DNA of 64,000 nt. Origin: an uncultured Clostridia bacterium (GTDB taxonomy: Bacteria > Bacillota > Clostridia > Christensenellales > Pumilibacteraceae). The position numbers and the translations under genes are program-made. Location of the stretch: contig CANPVN010000006.1 of the NCBI GenBank assembly GCA_947581755.1, positions 1 through 64,000 of the forward strand, given 5' to 3'. Positions 34,168-44,100 of the stretch are shown here, piece by piece; position 1 is the first letter of the stretch, and every line of letters starts with the position of its first letter. The notes below the pieces were generated by a model, which had not been told where the DNA came from, ran no database searches, and saw only the letters and a list, made by a program, of their open reading frames with translations.

Positions 34168-35097
34168 TCAGATTTTTTTTCTGCTTAAAAACAAAAGTAT
34201 TTTTTCCATCATCGTGCCTTCCAACTGCTCGAAACGCTTTCCGACAACATTGTCGGTAGAGACGAGTCCGTAATACCTCGAGTCGCGACTGTTGTTCCTG
34301 TTGTCTCCCAAAAACAATATCTCGCCCTCGGGTACCTCTGTCGCATACTCATTCAGCATATCGCCCTCGGTCCCGTACGGCGCAAGAGGAAATTCTTGTT
34401 TGTTTTCCGAGAACATTCCCTCGAACGTCGGTCTCGACATCGGCTCTTTTATATAGTCCTCGTAAAGTACTTCGAATCCGCCGCCCGTGTCGAGTAAAAG
34501 TTGTACATGGCTCGTGATTTTCGGGTCCACTCTGAAAACAAATCTGTCGCCGCCCACGGCGATAACCCGCTTTATGATATTGCCCTCGTGCGATACTCCC
34601 GATATAACCACTATGTCGTTGCGCTCGCAGTTATGCCCCTTTTTCAACATCACTATCTGCTCGTCGTGCAACGTAGGCTCCATACTCGAGCCCGAAATGG
34701 AACAGGGCTGAAACAAAAACGACGACACAAACACGCCGAGCATAAAAATTATTATCAGCGTGAGCAAGGAATTCAAAACAATCATCGCCGCCTTTTTTGC
34801 CTTGGTCCGCTGCTTTTTCCGCGCCTTATCCCTCTCTTCCGAGTCCGTTCCCTCGGGGTTCTCTTCCTCGGGATTTTCCTTTTCGGCGTCTGCCTCGGGG
34901 CTTCCCTCTTCGGGATTTTCCTTTTCGGCGTCTGCCTCGGGGCTTCCCTCTTCGGGTCTTTCCTTTTCGGTAGGCTCCTCGGGATTCTCCTCTTCGAAGT
35001 TTTCCCTTTCGGTAAGCTCCTCGGGGTTCTCTTCCTCGGGGCTTTCCTTTTCGGCGGGTTCCGACGCCGTTTGTTGTGTCTTATCGTTTTCCGTCAT
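34168..35097 (-). CDS. lepB: Type I signal peptidase with an acidic repeat N-terminal arm
   Basis: This membrane protease removes signal peptides from exported proteins, of which this window encodes several. Of 309 residues, about 90 form a cytosolic Glu/Pro-rich arm with repeats such as ENPEEGSPEADAEK. One membrane helix follows (about 103-125), then the S26 domain: catalytic Ser in SGSSMEPTL, Lys in IIKRVIAVGGD, and GDNRNNSRDSR. The start at 35097 is chosen because the longer frame runs into the upstream gene; its ribosome binding site is weak and it begins four bases past that gene's stop, which suggests coupling. Confidence 0.92.
   Translation of the reverse strand: MTENDKTQQTASEPAEKESPEEENPEELTERENFEEENPEEPTEKERPEEGSPEADAEKENPEEGSPEADAEKENPEEENPEGTDSEERDKARKKQRTKAKKAAMIVLNSLLTLIIIFMLGVFVSSFLFQPCSISGSSMEPTLHDEQIVMLKKGHNCERNDIVVISGVSHEGNIIKRVIAVGGDRFVFRVDPKITSHVQLLLDTGGGFEVLYEDYIKEPMSRPTFEGMFSENKQEFPLAPYGTEGDMLNEYATEVPEGEILFLGDNRNNSRDSRYYGLVSTDNVVGKRFEQLEGTMMEKILLFLSRKKI
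34850..35060 (-). repeat. 42-bp tandem repeats inside lepB
   Basis: Two exact 42-base units start at 34869 and 34911, with diverged copies on both sides. They encode the Glu/Pro-rich arm of the signal peptidase. Exact duplication implies recent change in arm length. Confidence 0.85.
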
Positions 35098-35101
35098 AAC
35101 A

Positions 35102-36763
35102 TCACAACCAAATAATAGTTTTGACAAGCACTTTTCCGTAGCCTGCGTCGCCGCCGCGCGCCGCGATCTCGAGCATGGCGATTTCGCTCCATCCGTCGAG
35201 GGTTCCCAAAACGGATTTGAAATCGGCGGCATTGAAGTTCAGTGTCGCCCAATCGTCGAAGGGTCCCACCGTCCTTAAACAAGAAAAAGTTTTGAAGTCC
35301 TCGGAAGATTCGTCCGAAGTCTTTTGCTTTATGATAAATTCGAGTTGCTGGTGCACCTCGGAATAAAGCCTGATTTGCAAAGTTCTGCCTTCGAAACCTA
35401 TATAACGCGGGTCGCCGAGTTTGAAGGTCGCAAGGCTGTAAGTCTTGCTGCAAACGCCCTCTATATCGTAGGGACCTTTGAGCATATCGAGTTTTACCGT
35501 CTCGTCCACATCTCTGTCGTTGAGTACGAGCCAATCGTCCAATCCCATGTCGCTGTCGTAAACGAGGCGGCTGGGAGTAAATTCGTCGGCTTTGATTCCC
35601 AATGCCGAGGGGTTGAGTCTCAGTACGGGACTCGAGAGCGAAAGGTATCCCTTGTATTTTACGTTTACAAAGGCATAGACGGGTTTGGAAACGTCGAATA
35701 CCGCGACTTTTCCGAGCAACGTCGCTCCCATAGCGGTCATGGGCACGCACGACCAATTTCTGTATGTGCTTCTTGTCATACCCTGCGAAACAAACAACTC
35801 GCAACTTTCCACTTCCGCCGAAGAGTCATAGTTTATCTGAAAGAACAGTTTGTTTTCCGAGGGTTGCACGGCTATCTGCGGCGAGTCGGGGATACGCTGT
35901 CCCTCTCCCAACAGATGATAGCGCAAAAATTGCGGCACATTTTTTCTCTGTTTGGGCGCGAGATACCTATTGGCGCGCTCCATTATGCTCAGTCTCGAAT
36001 CGGGCTGAGCCACCGCAAACATCATATCGGAAATATAATCGAGATTATCGTTGGAAGAATTGGAAGTTATCTGCTCCAAAAAAGGAGTCTCGAGAAAGCG
36101 CGCGTAAGCCGACACTTCAAGCGCAGAACGATAACTTAACAGGTCGTTGGCGTTTACGTTTTCGCTGTCGAGCAAAGCCTCTCCGTAAAGTCCGACTCCC
36201 GCGCCTATGTGTTTGAGCGCGCACAATCTGAAAGCGATACCCGCGCCTTCCTCTATTCCGATCGTCGCCACTTTGCTTAAGTCATAGCCGAGTACATACT
36301 CCGCAAACGCCAAAGTCCTTAAAGCGATCGCCGTCTGAATATATTTGCACGAAAGAGTCAATTCCGAGGGTACTTTGTTTATCGCGTCGGGATAACGCAA
36401 AATATTGCAATACTGCGAAAGTTCCCGAGGAAAGATAGTAAAACGTTCCTTTTCGTCGCTTTCTCCCGAATAATCTATTCTGAGTACGGCAAAATCTCCC
36501 GTCATAAGATGCGGAAGATCGAAATTGAGATCGTGCAGAAAATCGTCGAAAATGATTATCAACGGAGCGTCGGAATTGTTCTCGGGTTGATAATATTCGG
36601 CGAAAATTCTTGCGAACTTATTCGCTTTCAAGGGTGAAGACGAAAAATACATCTCGGAAACGCGGTAACCGCCTCTTTCCGTTTGTCGGATTATCCTATT
36701 GTCGAATTCTCCTATCGTCGGGTCGAACCCTCTCCATAATGCAGGTACGGTAAGTGCTTCCAT
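35102..36763 (-). CDS. Alpha/beta-hydrolase-like protein with a carbohydrate-binding-like C-terminus
   Basis: The 553-residue protein has no signal peptide. Residues about 80-290 follow an alpha/beta-hydrolase order (LIIIFDDFLHD, LRIDYSGES, ATIGIEEGAGIAFRL). The nucleophile elbow reads GIEEGAG, so the usual Ser of GxSxG is Glu and activity is doubtful. The C-terminal 250 residues look beta-rich, with a jelly-roll-like part near 440-553. I recognise no close family. The start at 36763 has AGAGGG five bases upstream. It is followed by lepB at four bases and preceded by the ABC gene. Function unknown. Confidence 0.65.
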   Translation of the reverse strand: MEALTVPALWRGFDPTIGEFDNRIIRQTERGGYRVSEMYFSSSPLKANKFARIFAEYYQPENNSDAPLIIIFDDFLHDLNFDLPHLMTGDFAVLRIDYSGESDEKERFTIFPRELSQYCNILRYPDAINKVPSELTLSCKYIQTAIALRTLAFAEYVLGYDLSKVATIGIEEGAGIAFRLCALKHIGAGVGLYGEALLDSENVNANDLLSYRSALEVSAYARFLETPFLEQITSNSSNDNLDYISDMMFAVAQPDSRLSIMERANRYLAPKQRKNVPQFLRYHLLGEGQRIPDSPQIAVQPSENKLFFQINYDSSAEVESCELFVSQGMTRSTYRNWSCVPMTAMGATLLGKVAVFDVSKPVYAFVNVKYKGYLSLSSPVLRLNPSALGIKADEFTPSRLVYDSDMGLDDWLVLNDRDVDETVKLDMLKGPYDIEGVCSKTYSLATFKLGDPRYIGFEGRTLQIRLYSEVHQQLEFIIKQKTSDESSEDFKTFSCLRTVGPFDDWATLNFNAADFKSVLGTLDGWSEIAMLEIAARGGDAGYGKVLVKTIIWL

Positions 36764-36850
36764 TATCCCTCTTTCTTTAACCGAAAATAATCGGTATTGA
36801 TACTTTACCACTATTTTCCGGTTTTGTCAAGTGATAATTAATACAGAATA

Positions 36851-39463
36851 TTATTCCGTTCTCAAAGCCACCACGGGATCCTTTTTCGCCGCAACCGAGG
36901 AAGGTATGAGACCGCTTATAAGCGTCAATACCATGCTTACGCATATCATCAGCAAGGCGTGAAGCGGATTGAGTACCGCTATATTCACGGTTATCGCGCC
37001 GTCCGCAAGCCCCAAAATGATATAGTTTATCGGAATACATAAAATATAAGAGATTACAACGCCTATAACTCCCGCTACAAAGCCTATTATAAGAGTTTCG
37101 GCATTGAATACGCGTGAAATGTCCTTCTTTCGCGCGCCGAGACTGCGCAATACGCCTATCTCCTTTGTTCTTTCTATGACGGATACATAAGTAATTATGC
37201 CTATCATTATCGAAGAAACTATCAGCGATACCGCGGCAAAGGCTATCAATACATATTGGATTATATTTACCATTTGTTCCATCGTGGAGCCTACTATTGC
37301 CACTGCGTCGATATATATGATCTTATCGAGTTTATTGTCGAATCCTTTGTTATAGTCGTCGAGATAACGCGCCACCGCCGACTTCTCGGCAAATCCCTTG
37401 GGATAAAAGTATATCGCCGAGGGAATATCGGACACGCCCGCGATCTGTTCTGCGAACATCTTTGCGTCGGGGACGGTCAGTACTTGAGTCGGCGCAGAGG
37501 GGTCTCCGCCGTTGGTAGTAACGAATTGCTCGTTGAATACTCTTACCAACATATCGTACGATACGCCATAGGCATTTACCGTCGTGCCGTTATAACTCAT
37601 TCGCATATAGAGCATAAGTCTTTCTTCGTTTGCGGCTTGCAGTTTTCCGAAAGCCGAGGTCTTGCAATCGTTGAGATAATAATCGGTAAGCGACTTTAAG
37701 TGCAGAAGTCCCGCGTTGTAAAGAGCGAATGCGGTGTTTTCGTTCTGTCGCAGAATACCCGTTATTTTAAGCGTCACGTTGCGTTCGTCGTCATATATTT
37801 TTTCGTAAGAGTCGCTCGAGGGAGCGGCAAAGTACTCGACGTTTTTCAGCGACAACGCGTCGAAAGCCGTCTTGGGTTCGGTGCCGTACCAAGCGTCGTT
37901 GCCTATCAATCTGAACTCCATTCCCAAAAGTTCTTCGAAGGGAATGCTCTGCATGGGTTCGTCGTCATCGCCGAGATAGTTTATTCCCAAGGCATTCAAA
38001 ACATTGATATTGACTCTGTTATAACTGTCCACGACGAGCGCAAGTTCGTTGAATTGCGTCGGATAGTAGCCGTCTATAAGGTCGTACTCGCTCAACACAT
38101 AGTCTTTGTTGTCGATGACTTCGGTAAAGATGCTGTCGGTACCCGTGAGGTTCATCGCCGTACCCGTGCCGTTGAGAATGGAATTGTCGGGAGTGGAAAC
38201 GCGTACGTAATCGCCCTCTCCTCTCTTTCGGAGTACGTGGAATTGCGCGCCGTAAGCGTATCTTATGGAATTGAGTAAATTTTCTTTATCGGGCATCGCC
38301 TCGATATAGTCGATAAAATTCTTGTCTATCCTGTTGAAATGCAACATATCGGCGGTCATGGAAGAAGTATCATAGACATACATATCTTTCTCTTCGGGAT
38401 ATTGAGTGAAATCGTTCTGTATTCCGTTCTGCAAAGTCGAGACTATCGCGTTCATATCCGCGGTGGTCTGAGTTATGCTTATGGGATACCCGCTGAGCGT
38501 TTCGGTCTCGAGTTTGTTTATATATCCCGAAAAGCCGTTGGAGATAGCCAACACCAACGCCACGCCTATTATGCCTATGGAGCCCGCGAACGACGTTATG
38601 AAAGTTCTCCCTTTCTTCGTCATAAGATTGCGGAAAGAGAGCGCTATCGCGGTAAAGAACGACATCGACGTTTTCTTTTGAGTAAGTTTCTTCGCCTGCC
38701 TTTGCTGTTTGAGTTCGCGTTTTTCTTCTCTTGTGAGTTTGTCTTGGGGAGGAGCCTCTACGGGCGCGAGAGGTTGCGGCTCGACGGGCAAAGGGTCCGA
38801 GTCGTCAACGATTTTGCCGTCCAACAATTTGATTATTCTCGTCGAATAGTTATTGGCAAGTTCGTTGTTGTGCGTAACCATTATGACGAGACGGTCGGAC
38901 GCTATTTCTTTGAGCAACTCCATTATCTGCACGCTCGTCTTTGAGTCGAGCGCGCCCGTGGGTTCGTCGGCAAGAATGATGTGCGGGTCGTTGACTATGG
39001 CTCTCGCTATCGCCACTCTTTGCAGTTGTCCGCCCGATAATTGATTGGGCTTTTTGTTGATTTGTTCGCCCAATCCCACTTTTTCGAGAGCCTCTTGCGC
39101 GCGTCTCTTTCTCTCGCTCTTGTTTATTCCCGACAAAGTGAGCGCAAGTTCGACATTGCCCAAAATGGTTTGGTGCGGAATGAGATTGTAACTCTGGAAC
39201 ACAAAGCCTATGCGGGAATTTCTGTACGAGTCCCAATCTATGTCCTTATAGTATTGAGTGCTTTTGTCGTCTATCAACAAATCGCCTTGAGTATATTTGT
39301 CAAGACCGCCTATTATATTGAGAAGCGTAGTCTTGCCGCAACCCGACGGTCCGAGGACAGAGACAAATTCGTTATCGCGAAACTTGACGCTTACATTGTT
39401 AAGCGCGACAACTCCGCCGTTACCCACACGATAAATTTTGGTAATATTTTTCAGTTCTAACAT
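36851..39463 (-). CDS. MacB-type ABC transporter, ATPase-permease fusion
   Basis: The 870-residue protein has an N-terminal ATPase (about 1-230) with [17 protein letters not shown] and [11 protein letters not shown], a charged linker (230-262), a membrane helix near 285-310, an extracellular domain of about 430 residues, and three helices at the C-terminus with the FtsX segment [20 protein letters not shown]. Two copies would form the transporter. MacB-type pumps act by mechanotransduction on lipoproteins, peptides or antibiotics, or signal stress, rather than classic transport. GAGG precedes the ATG. A MarR gene lies just upstream beyond the tRNA. Confidence 0.92.
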   Translation of the reverse strand: MLELKNITKIYRVGNGGVVALNNVSVKFRDNEFVSVLGPSGCGKTTLLNIIGGLDKYTQGDLLIDDKSTQYYKDIDWDSYRNSRIGFVFQSYNLIPHQTILGNVELALTLSGINKSERKRRAQEALEKVGLGEQINKKPNQLSGGQLQRVAIARAIVNDPHIILADEPTGALDSKTSVQIMELLKEIASDRLVIMVTHNNELANNYSTRIIKLLDGKIVDDSDPLPVEPQPLAPVEAPPQDKLTREEKRELKQQRQAKKLTQKKTSMSFFTAIALSFRNLMTKKGRTFITSFAGSIGIIGVALVLAISNGFSGYINKLETETLSGYPISITQTTADMNAIVSTLQNGIQNDFTQYPEEKDMYVYDTSSMTADMLHFNRIDKNFIDYIEAMPDKENLLNSIRYAYGAQFHVLRKRGEGDYVRVSTPDNSILNGTGTAMNLTGTDSIFTEVIDNKDYVLSEYDLIDGYYPTQFNELALVVDSYNRVNINVLNALGINYLGDDDEPMQSIPFEELLGMEFRLIGNDAWYGTEPKTAFDALSLKNVEYFAAPSSDSYEKIYDDERNVTLKITGILRQNENTAFALYNAGLLHLKSLTDYYLNDCKTSAFGKLQAANEERLMLYMRMSYNGTTVNAYGVSYDMLVRVFNEQFVTTNGGDPSAPTQVLTVPDAKMFAEQIAGVSDIPSAIYFYPKGFAEKSAVARYLDDYNKGFDNKLDKIIYIDAVAIVGSTMEQMVNIIQYVLIAFAAVSLIVSSIMIGIITYVSVIERTKEIGVLRSLGARKKDISRVFNAETLIIGFVAGVIGVVISYILCIPINYIILGLADGAITVNIAVLNPLHALLMICVSMVLTLISGLIPSSVAAKKDPVVALRTE

Positions 39464-39484
39464 AGCGCACCTCGTCGGTTTTGT

Positions 39485-39513
39485 TTGACAATCTCTTAAA
39501 AGTCTATTATAAT
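39485..39513 (+). promoter_or_regulatory. Promoter of the tRNA gene
   Basis: TTGACA (39485-39490), 17 bases, TATAAT (39508-39513), 11 bases before the tRNA. Confidence 0.9.
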
Positions 39514-39524
39514 ATCTACTGTCA

Positions 39525-39600
<76 letters not shown>

Positions 39601-39601
<1 letters not shown>

Positions 39602-39628
39602 CCGACCTTTTTCGGGTCGGTTTTTTTT
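39601..39628 (+). terminator. Intrinsic terminator of the tRNA gene
   Basis: ACCGACC, loop TTTTTC, GGGTCGGT, then eight T. It overlaps the last codon of the convergent marR gene. Confidence 0.92.
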
Positions 39629-40073
39629 ATGTTCGTCCGTCGCACAGTTTGTTGCACACATTCTCCAACGCGCCGATAAATTTGTTGTTGAGACGCAAAA
39701 ATTCTTCCATATCGTCGCCCATCTCTTTCGAAAGCATATCTATCATGTCCGAAAGTTTGCGTTTTCTCTCGTCGCATTGCTTCAACGCCTCATCGGTGAG
39801 TTTCACATATACCGTCTTTTTGTTGTTCTCTTTGCGGTATTTCCTTATCAGTCCCTTCTCCTCGAGCTTCTCCAACATCTGCGAAGCCGCGGATTTCGTG
39901 ACGCGCAAATGTTGAGCCACATCACTGACGCAAATCATTTTTCCACTCTCCTCGGATATGGCAAGTCCCGTCATTATCAGCGTCTCGGTGTAGTTTATCC
40001 CGTTCCTCTTCGGAAAATATTTTATCGACGAATTGAACCTTTCCATCAGTTCGTAAACTTCTCTTTTTTCCAC
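39627..40073 (-). CDS. MarR-family regulator
   Basis: The 148-residue winged helix has ICVSDVAQHLRVTKSAASQM, LEKLEEKGLIRKYR (recognition helix and start of wing), and a long C-terminal dimerisation helix. It begins with GTG at 40073, directly after an in-frame stop; a GAGGGG lies about 17 bases upstream, an unusually long spacing. MarR proteins usually repress their own gene and an efflux pump; the ABC gene beyond the tRNA is a candidate target. The promoter carries a perfect 12-base palindrome. Confidence 0.88.
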   Translation of the reverse strand: MEKREVYELMERFNSSIKYFPKRNGINYTETLIMTGLAISEESGKMICVSDVAQHLRVTKSAASQMLEKLEEKGLIRKYRKENNKKTVYVKLTDEALKQCDERKRKLSDMIDMLSKEMGDDMEEFLRLNNKFIGALENVCNKLCDGRT

Positions 40074-40114
40074 TTTTTTCTTTTAAGCCCCTCTTTCGAA
40101 TCATATACACTTAT

Positions 40115-40159
40115 ATATTAACATACTCTCGGATAAGAGTCAAATGGTTAAGTACTTAA
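40115..40159 (-). promoter_or_regulatory. marR promoter with a TTAAGTACTTAA palindrome
   Basis: TTGACT (40143-40138), 17 bases, extended -10 TGTTAATAT (40120-40115). The palindrome TTAAGTACTTAA at 40148-40159 is just upstream of the -35 and resembles a MarR half-site pair. Confidence 0.7.
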
Positions 40160-40299
40160 TTATGAAAAAATTTTTTTCGGATAGATATAATTTGATTATA
40201 TGAGTCCCGAAACAATAAAGTCCTTATATCATAAGATTTTTTGGGTAACAACTCCGCCGTCTCATTCATAATATGATATCGAGACAGCCCATCCCCTAC

Positions 40300-40325
40300 A
40301 TAGCGAACTTCTTTTCCGCTATGTA
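40300..40325 (+). promoter_or_regulatory. Leader hairpin before the Cys/Asn-rich gene
   Basis: A perfect ACATAGCG/CGCTATGT stem lies in the 5' region of the gene at 40354, followed by five A rather than T, so it is not a terminator here. The rest of 40160-40353 shows no consensus housekeeping promoter. Confidence 0.5.
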
Positions 40326-40353
40326 AAAATCTATTTCAACGGAGAAAAAATCC

Positions 40354-40665
40354 ATGTCAGGAAATATATTCGGATGCGGCTGCGGCTGTAACAACAATAG
40401 AAACAATTACAACGGAAACGACGATAATTGCGGACGCTATTACTATCGGGATAACGGAAATTTCAACCGTTATCCCGACTGCGGTTGCAATAATAACAAC
40501 AATTATAAACCCGACTGCGGCTGTAACAATAACAACAATTATAAACCCGACTGCGGCTGTAACAATAACAACAATTATAAGCCCGATTGCGGCTGTAACA
40601 ATAACAACAATTATAAACCCGACTGCGGAAAGTGCTGCGTATTTTGGCGCAATCTGTTCCATTAA
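40354..40665 (+). CDS. Cys/Asn-rich low-complexity repeat protein
   Basis: The 103-residue protein starts FGCGCGCNNN and then repeats a 12-residue unit, PDCGCNNNNNYK, four to five times before ending CCVFWRNLFH. It has about 14 Cys and no signal peptide or membrane helix. GGAG lies ten bases before the ATG. I do not recognise a family. Cys-rich, Asn/Tyr-rich repeats suggest metal binding or a cross-linked structural protein; a spore-coat role is a guess based on lifestyle. The repeat unit is 36 bp at DNA level and nearly exact. Confidence 0.65.
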   Translation: MSGNIFGCGCGCNNNRNNYNGNDDNCGRYYYRDNGNFNRYPDCGCNNNNNYKPDCGCNNNNNYKPDCGCNNNNNYKPDCGCNNNNNYKPDCGKCCVFWRNLFH

Positions 40666-40667
40666 CG

Positions 40668-41116
40668 CCTTGGCTCCCTTTGGCGGCTTTGCCGCTAAGG
40701 GGAGCTGTCTGCTTTGCAGACTGAGGGGATTCGTTATTCGCATTATCTCTCGAACGCGGAAACCAACTCCGAACTAATAACCAAGTCTCTCGCGACCATG
40801 GGTGCAGCGTCACGCTGCTCGCGACTATGGCAGTGGCGGCTCGCCACCGCCGTCACGCTGACAATCCCTTCAGTTGCCGCAAGGCGGCAACAGCCACCCT
40901 TACTAAGGGTGGCCCCTTCGGGAAAGGATTATTAATCCCCGACCTTATGCCTTGGCTCCCTTTGGCGGCTTTGCCGCTAAGGGGAGCTGTCTGCTTTGCA
41001 GACTGAGGGGATTCGTTATTCGCACAAACCACGAACGCGGAAAGCAACTTTGAATTAGTAATCACGCTGCTCGCGACTATGGCAGTGGCGGCTCGCCACC
41101 GCCGCCACCGCTGCCG
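40668..41116. repeat. Cluster of palindromic repeat elements between the Cys-rich gene and the helicase gene
   Basis: A unit of about 170-190 bases is present twice (from 40668 and from 40950). Each holds the REP-like element (GGCTCCCTTTGGCGGC... then GTCTGC/GCAGAC), CGTTATTCGCA, and GACTATGGCAGTGGCGGCTC with its GGCGGC/GCCACCGCC hairpin. Between them, 40861-40945 carries a different palindrome pair of similar plan (TTGCCGC/GCGGCAA and GCCACCCTT/AAGGGTGGC). No coding sequence is supported here. Confidence 0.85.
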
Positions 41117-41121
41117 CGGAA

Positions 41122-44100
41122 TCAGAAAGTGAATTTGCCGTCTATCGAGGCTATTATATAATTTTGGGAAAGGGCGTAATCGATTGCTTTATTTATTTTA
41201 TCGACGACGGATTTTGTTTTCCTCGGGATATTGAACAATTCGATCACTTCGGCTATGAGTTCATCTTTATTGAGTGAGAGTTTGCCTTCCACGGCGCAAC
41301 GCGCGGCGAGGGCGACTTCTCCGAGATAAATTGCCGAAAAATCCCGTTTTGTTTTGGCGTCAAGGGGACGGAAGGTCGTAGGTTCGGCGTTAAGGTAGTA
41401 AGCGAAGCCGTCGCATTCTTTGCGCATATCCTTGAAATTCCCGAGTATCGCCGAAAGCGCGGCGTAAGCCTTTTTGTTGGTCTTGGGAATATTGTATACA
41501 AAAGCGAGTTTGTCCAAAAGATACTGTTCTTCCACGGGTTGCTCGACTTTTATGATATTTGAGATTTTTGCGGCTATGGCGGCGTTGTTTGTGCCCGAAA
41601 GCACATAATCCGCGCCCGCCGAAAGCGTCTTTACGGGATACGCCTTATAGACGACACGATATTTGTTTCTTGCGTCGGAGATAGTCTTTTTGGAAGCCGT
41701 TTGGCTTGTGGAAAGTTTTTTAATATAGTCTCTGAGTTTCTGTATTTCTCGTTTGGGATTTCCGAAGTAATTGACAGTCCAAAGGTAATAAATATTCCAG
41801 CCCAAAGTTTTGAGTTCTTTGGTCTGCATAAGGACTCGGTCTTTTACGCTTTTTATGCGGTTTTCGTTTTCGCCGTCGCAAATCACCGCCAACATATATC
41901 TGTTTTTGTCGCGAGGATCCACCACGGCGACGTCTATGCGGAAATCCGAGACTCCGACGTCATAGTCGCACATAATGCCCTTGTCGGAAAGTTCCTTCGC
42001 GATGAGTTCTCCTATGCCCTTGTCGCGTTTTATGACGTCTTTTCTGTCGAATACCAGCATATCCCGTCCTCTCTCGGCGTATTCGAGGAAGGCTTTCAGT
42101 CCCCTGACTCCGCGGGAGTCCGTACGATTGAGGTCTATCATATTACCTGTAATGGAACTGAATATGCGCATTTCCGTTCTTGCTCTCGTGACGGCGACGT
42201 TGAGTCTGCGGAAGCCGTTGGATTGATTGAGAGGTCCGAAGTTGAGAGACAATTTACCCTCGCTGTCGGGACCGTAGCTCACGCTGAACAAGATGACGTC
42301 TCTCTCATCGCCTTGCACGCTCTCGAGGTTCTTGACGAAAATCGGCTCGTCTACGTCGAAAGCCGCGCTCTCCAAATTGTTGGCTTTTATCTCCGCCATG
42401 AGTCTGTCGTATATGTAATTTTGTTGCGAAGTATTGAAAGTAACTATGCCTATGCTCTGTTTAGAGCCTTTTTTAAGACGCGTCGTCACTTCTTTTATGA
42501 GTTCGTCGGCTTCCGCCTTGTTTATTTTCTTGCCGCCTCTGTCATAGACTCCCTCGACGTACTTCAACGAGACTACCGAGTCACGCTCGGAAGGAGAGGG
42601 AAAAGTAAGCAATTTGTTGTCATAATACATGGCGTTGCTGAAAGCGATCAAGGACTCGTGTCGCGAACGATAGTGCCACAAAAGATACCTTTGCGGCATT
42701 CCCACGGCAAGGCAATCGTCGAGAATACTGTCCAAATCCTCTACATCCGCCGACTCGTCCTCTTTAAGGTCTGCGCCGAAGAAAGAGGTAGGCGGCAGTT
42801 GCTTGGGGTCGCCTACGACGATAACTCTGTCCGCCCTCGCTATAGTGCCGACGGCTTTGCAGGTGGGTATCTGAGAGGCTTCGTCGAACACCACCAAATC
42901 GAACTTATGCAAGTCCATATCGAGGAACTGCGCCACCGCGGTGGGTGACATCAACATACACGGACAGGCAAGTTTCAGGATCTCGGGAATTTCATTGAAG
43001 AGTTTCCTCAGCGTCATTCCCTTCATCGCCGTCTTTTCGGCGCGTACGAGCGTCACTTTTTCGAGGTTGTGCGCGCCTTCCGTCTCGGGCAAAGGCAGTC
43101 TCTCGCACAGTTTGTAATACACTTCCTCGCGCGTGATTTTTCCGAATACGTCGGCTTTGTTTTTGAATGCCTCTATTATCTGCACGAGATTGAGTCCCGA
43201 GAAAGAACACAACCTGTCATCGAGAGCAATCTCGGTTTGAACGAAGTTGCGGAAAACGCATTTTTTGAAGCATTTGAGAATATCCCCTGCGTTGAGTTCT
43301 CCCTTCATGAGCGGCTCCAATACGAATTCCAGCCCGTTTTGAGCGCATTTTTCCACTATTTCACGGTACCTGCACCATCCCGAAATGAGGTCGAGGTCGT
43401 CGCTCAGATCAGACAGAAAATCCGTCATTGACGAGATCTCCTCTTCGGGGTCGTCGGCTGCTTCTATGCGAAAACATTTGCGGAACTCCTCTTCCGCCTT
43501 GGTATACGTACGGAACGCAGAGCAATAATAATCGAGAGCGTTGAACAATTCGTTGTCATAGACGAACTCGCAACAACTTTCGAACAACTCTCTGTCGAGA
43601 TCGGCATACACCGATTGCGCGGCGTCGAACAGTTTTTTGACATTGCCCGCGGCTTTTATGACAGCCCTTTCGTCGGAAGCGTCCTGCCTTAAAATATTGG
43701 CGACGGATTTGCACCTGCCCTCGAAAACGCGACGATTTTTGGCAAGTTTCACAAGAGCCGTTCCGAAGCCCTCTCTGTTCTCCTTGGTAAGTTCGAATTT
43801 TACAGCCACCGCGTATCTTTTTATCAACTTATTCAACGCCTTTTCGTTTTTCTCGGCGTTGCATATCTCCTCGCAATCGAGATTCTTGGGCACGCTGCCG
43901 AAACTGCGTGAAAAGGCGTCTTCGGTTTTCATTCTCATTGCCGCCGCGCTCAAAAATCCCGCGATTTCGCCGTAGCCGTCTATCTTTCCGCATTCCGCGA
44001 AGAAAGTGCGGACTATGGGGTCGAAAAGCAAGAGAGACATATCGAACATCCCTTTTAGTTTACGCCTTGTCAGAGAGGCCGTCCTCAGTTTGAATATCGT

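Noticed and set aside
34168..35232. Longer signal peptidase starting at 35232
   Set aside because: That start lies inside the upstream gene at 35102 and adds a Ser/Arg/Cys-rich stretch unlike any signal peptidase.
40357..40743. Minus-strand hydrophobic repeat protein opposite the Cys/Asn gene
   Set aside because: The Val/Ile-rich frame is the antisense reading of the AAC/AAT-rich repeat and has no start signal; the plus frame has a ribosome binding site.
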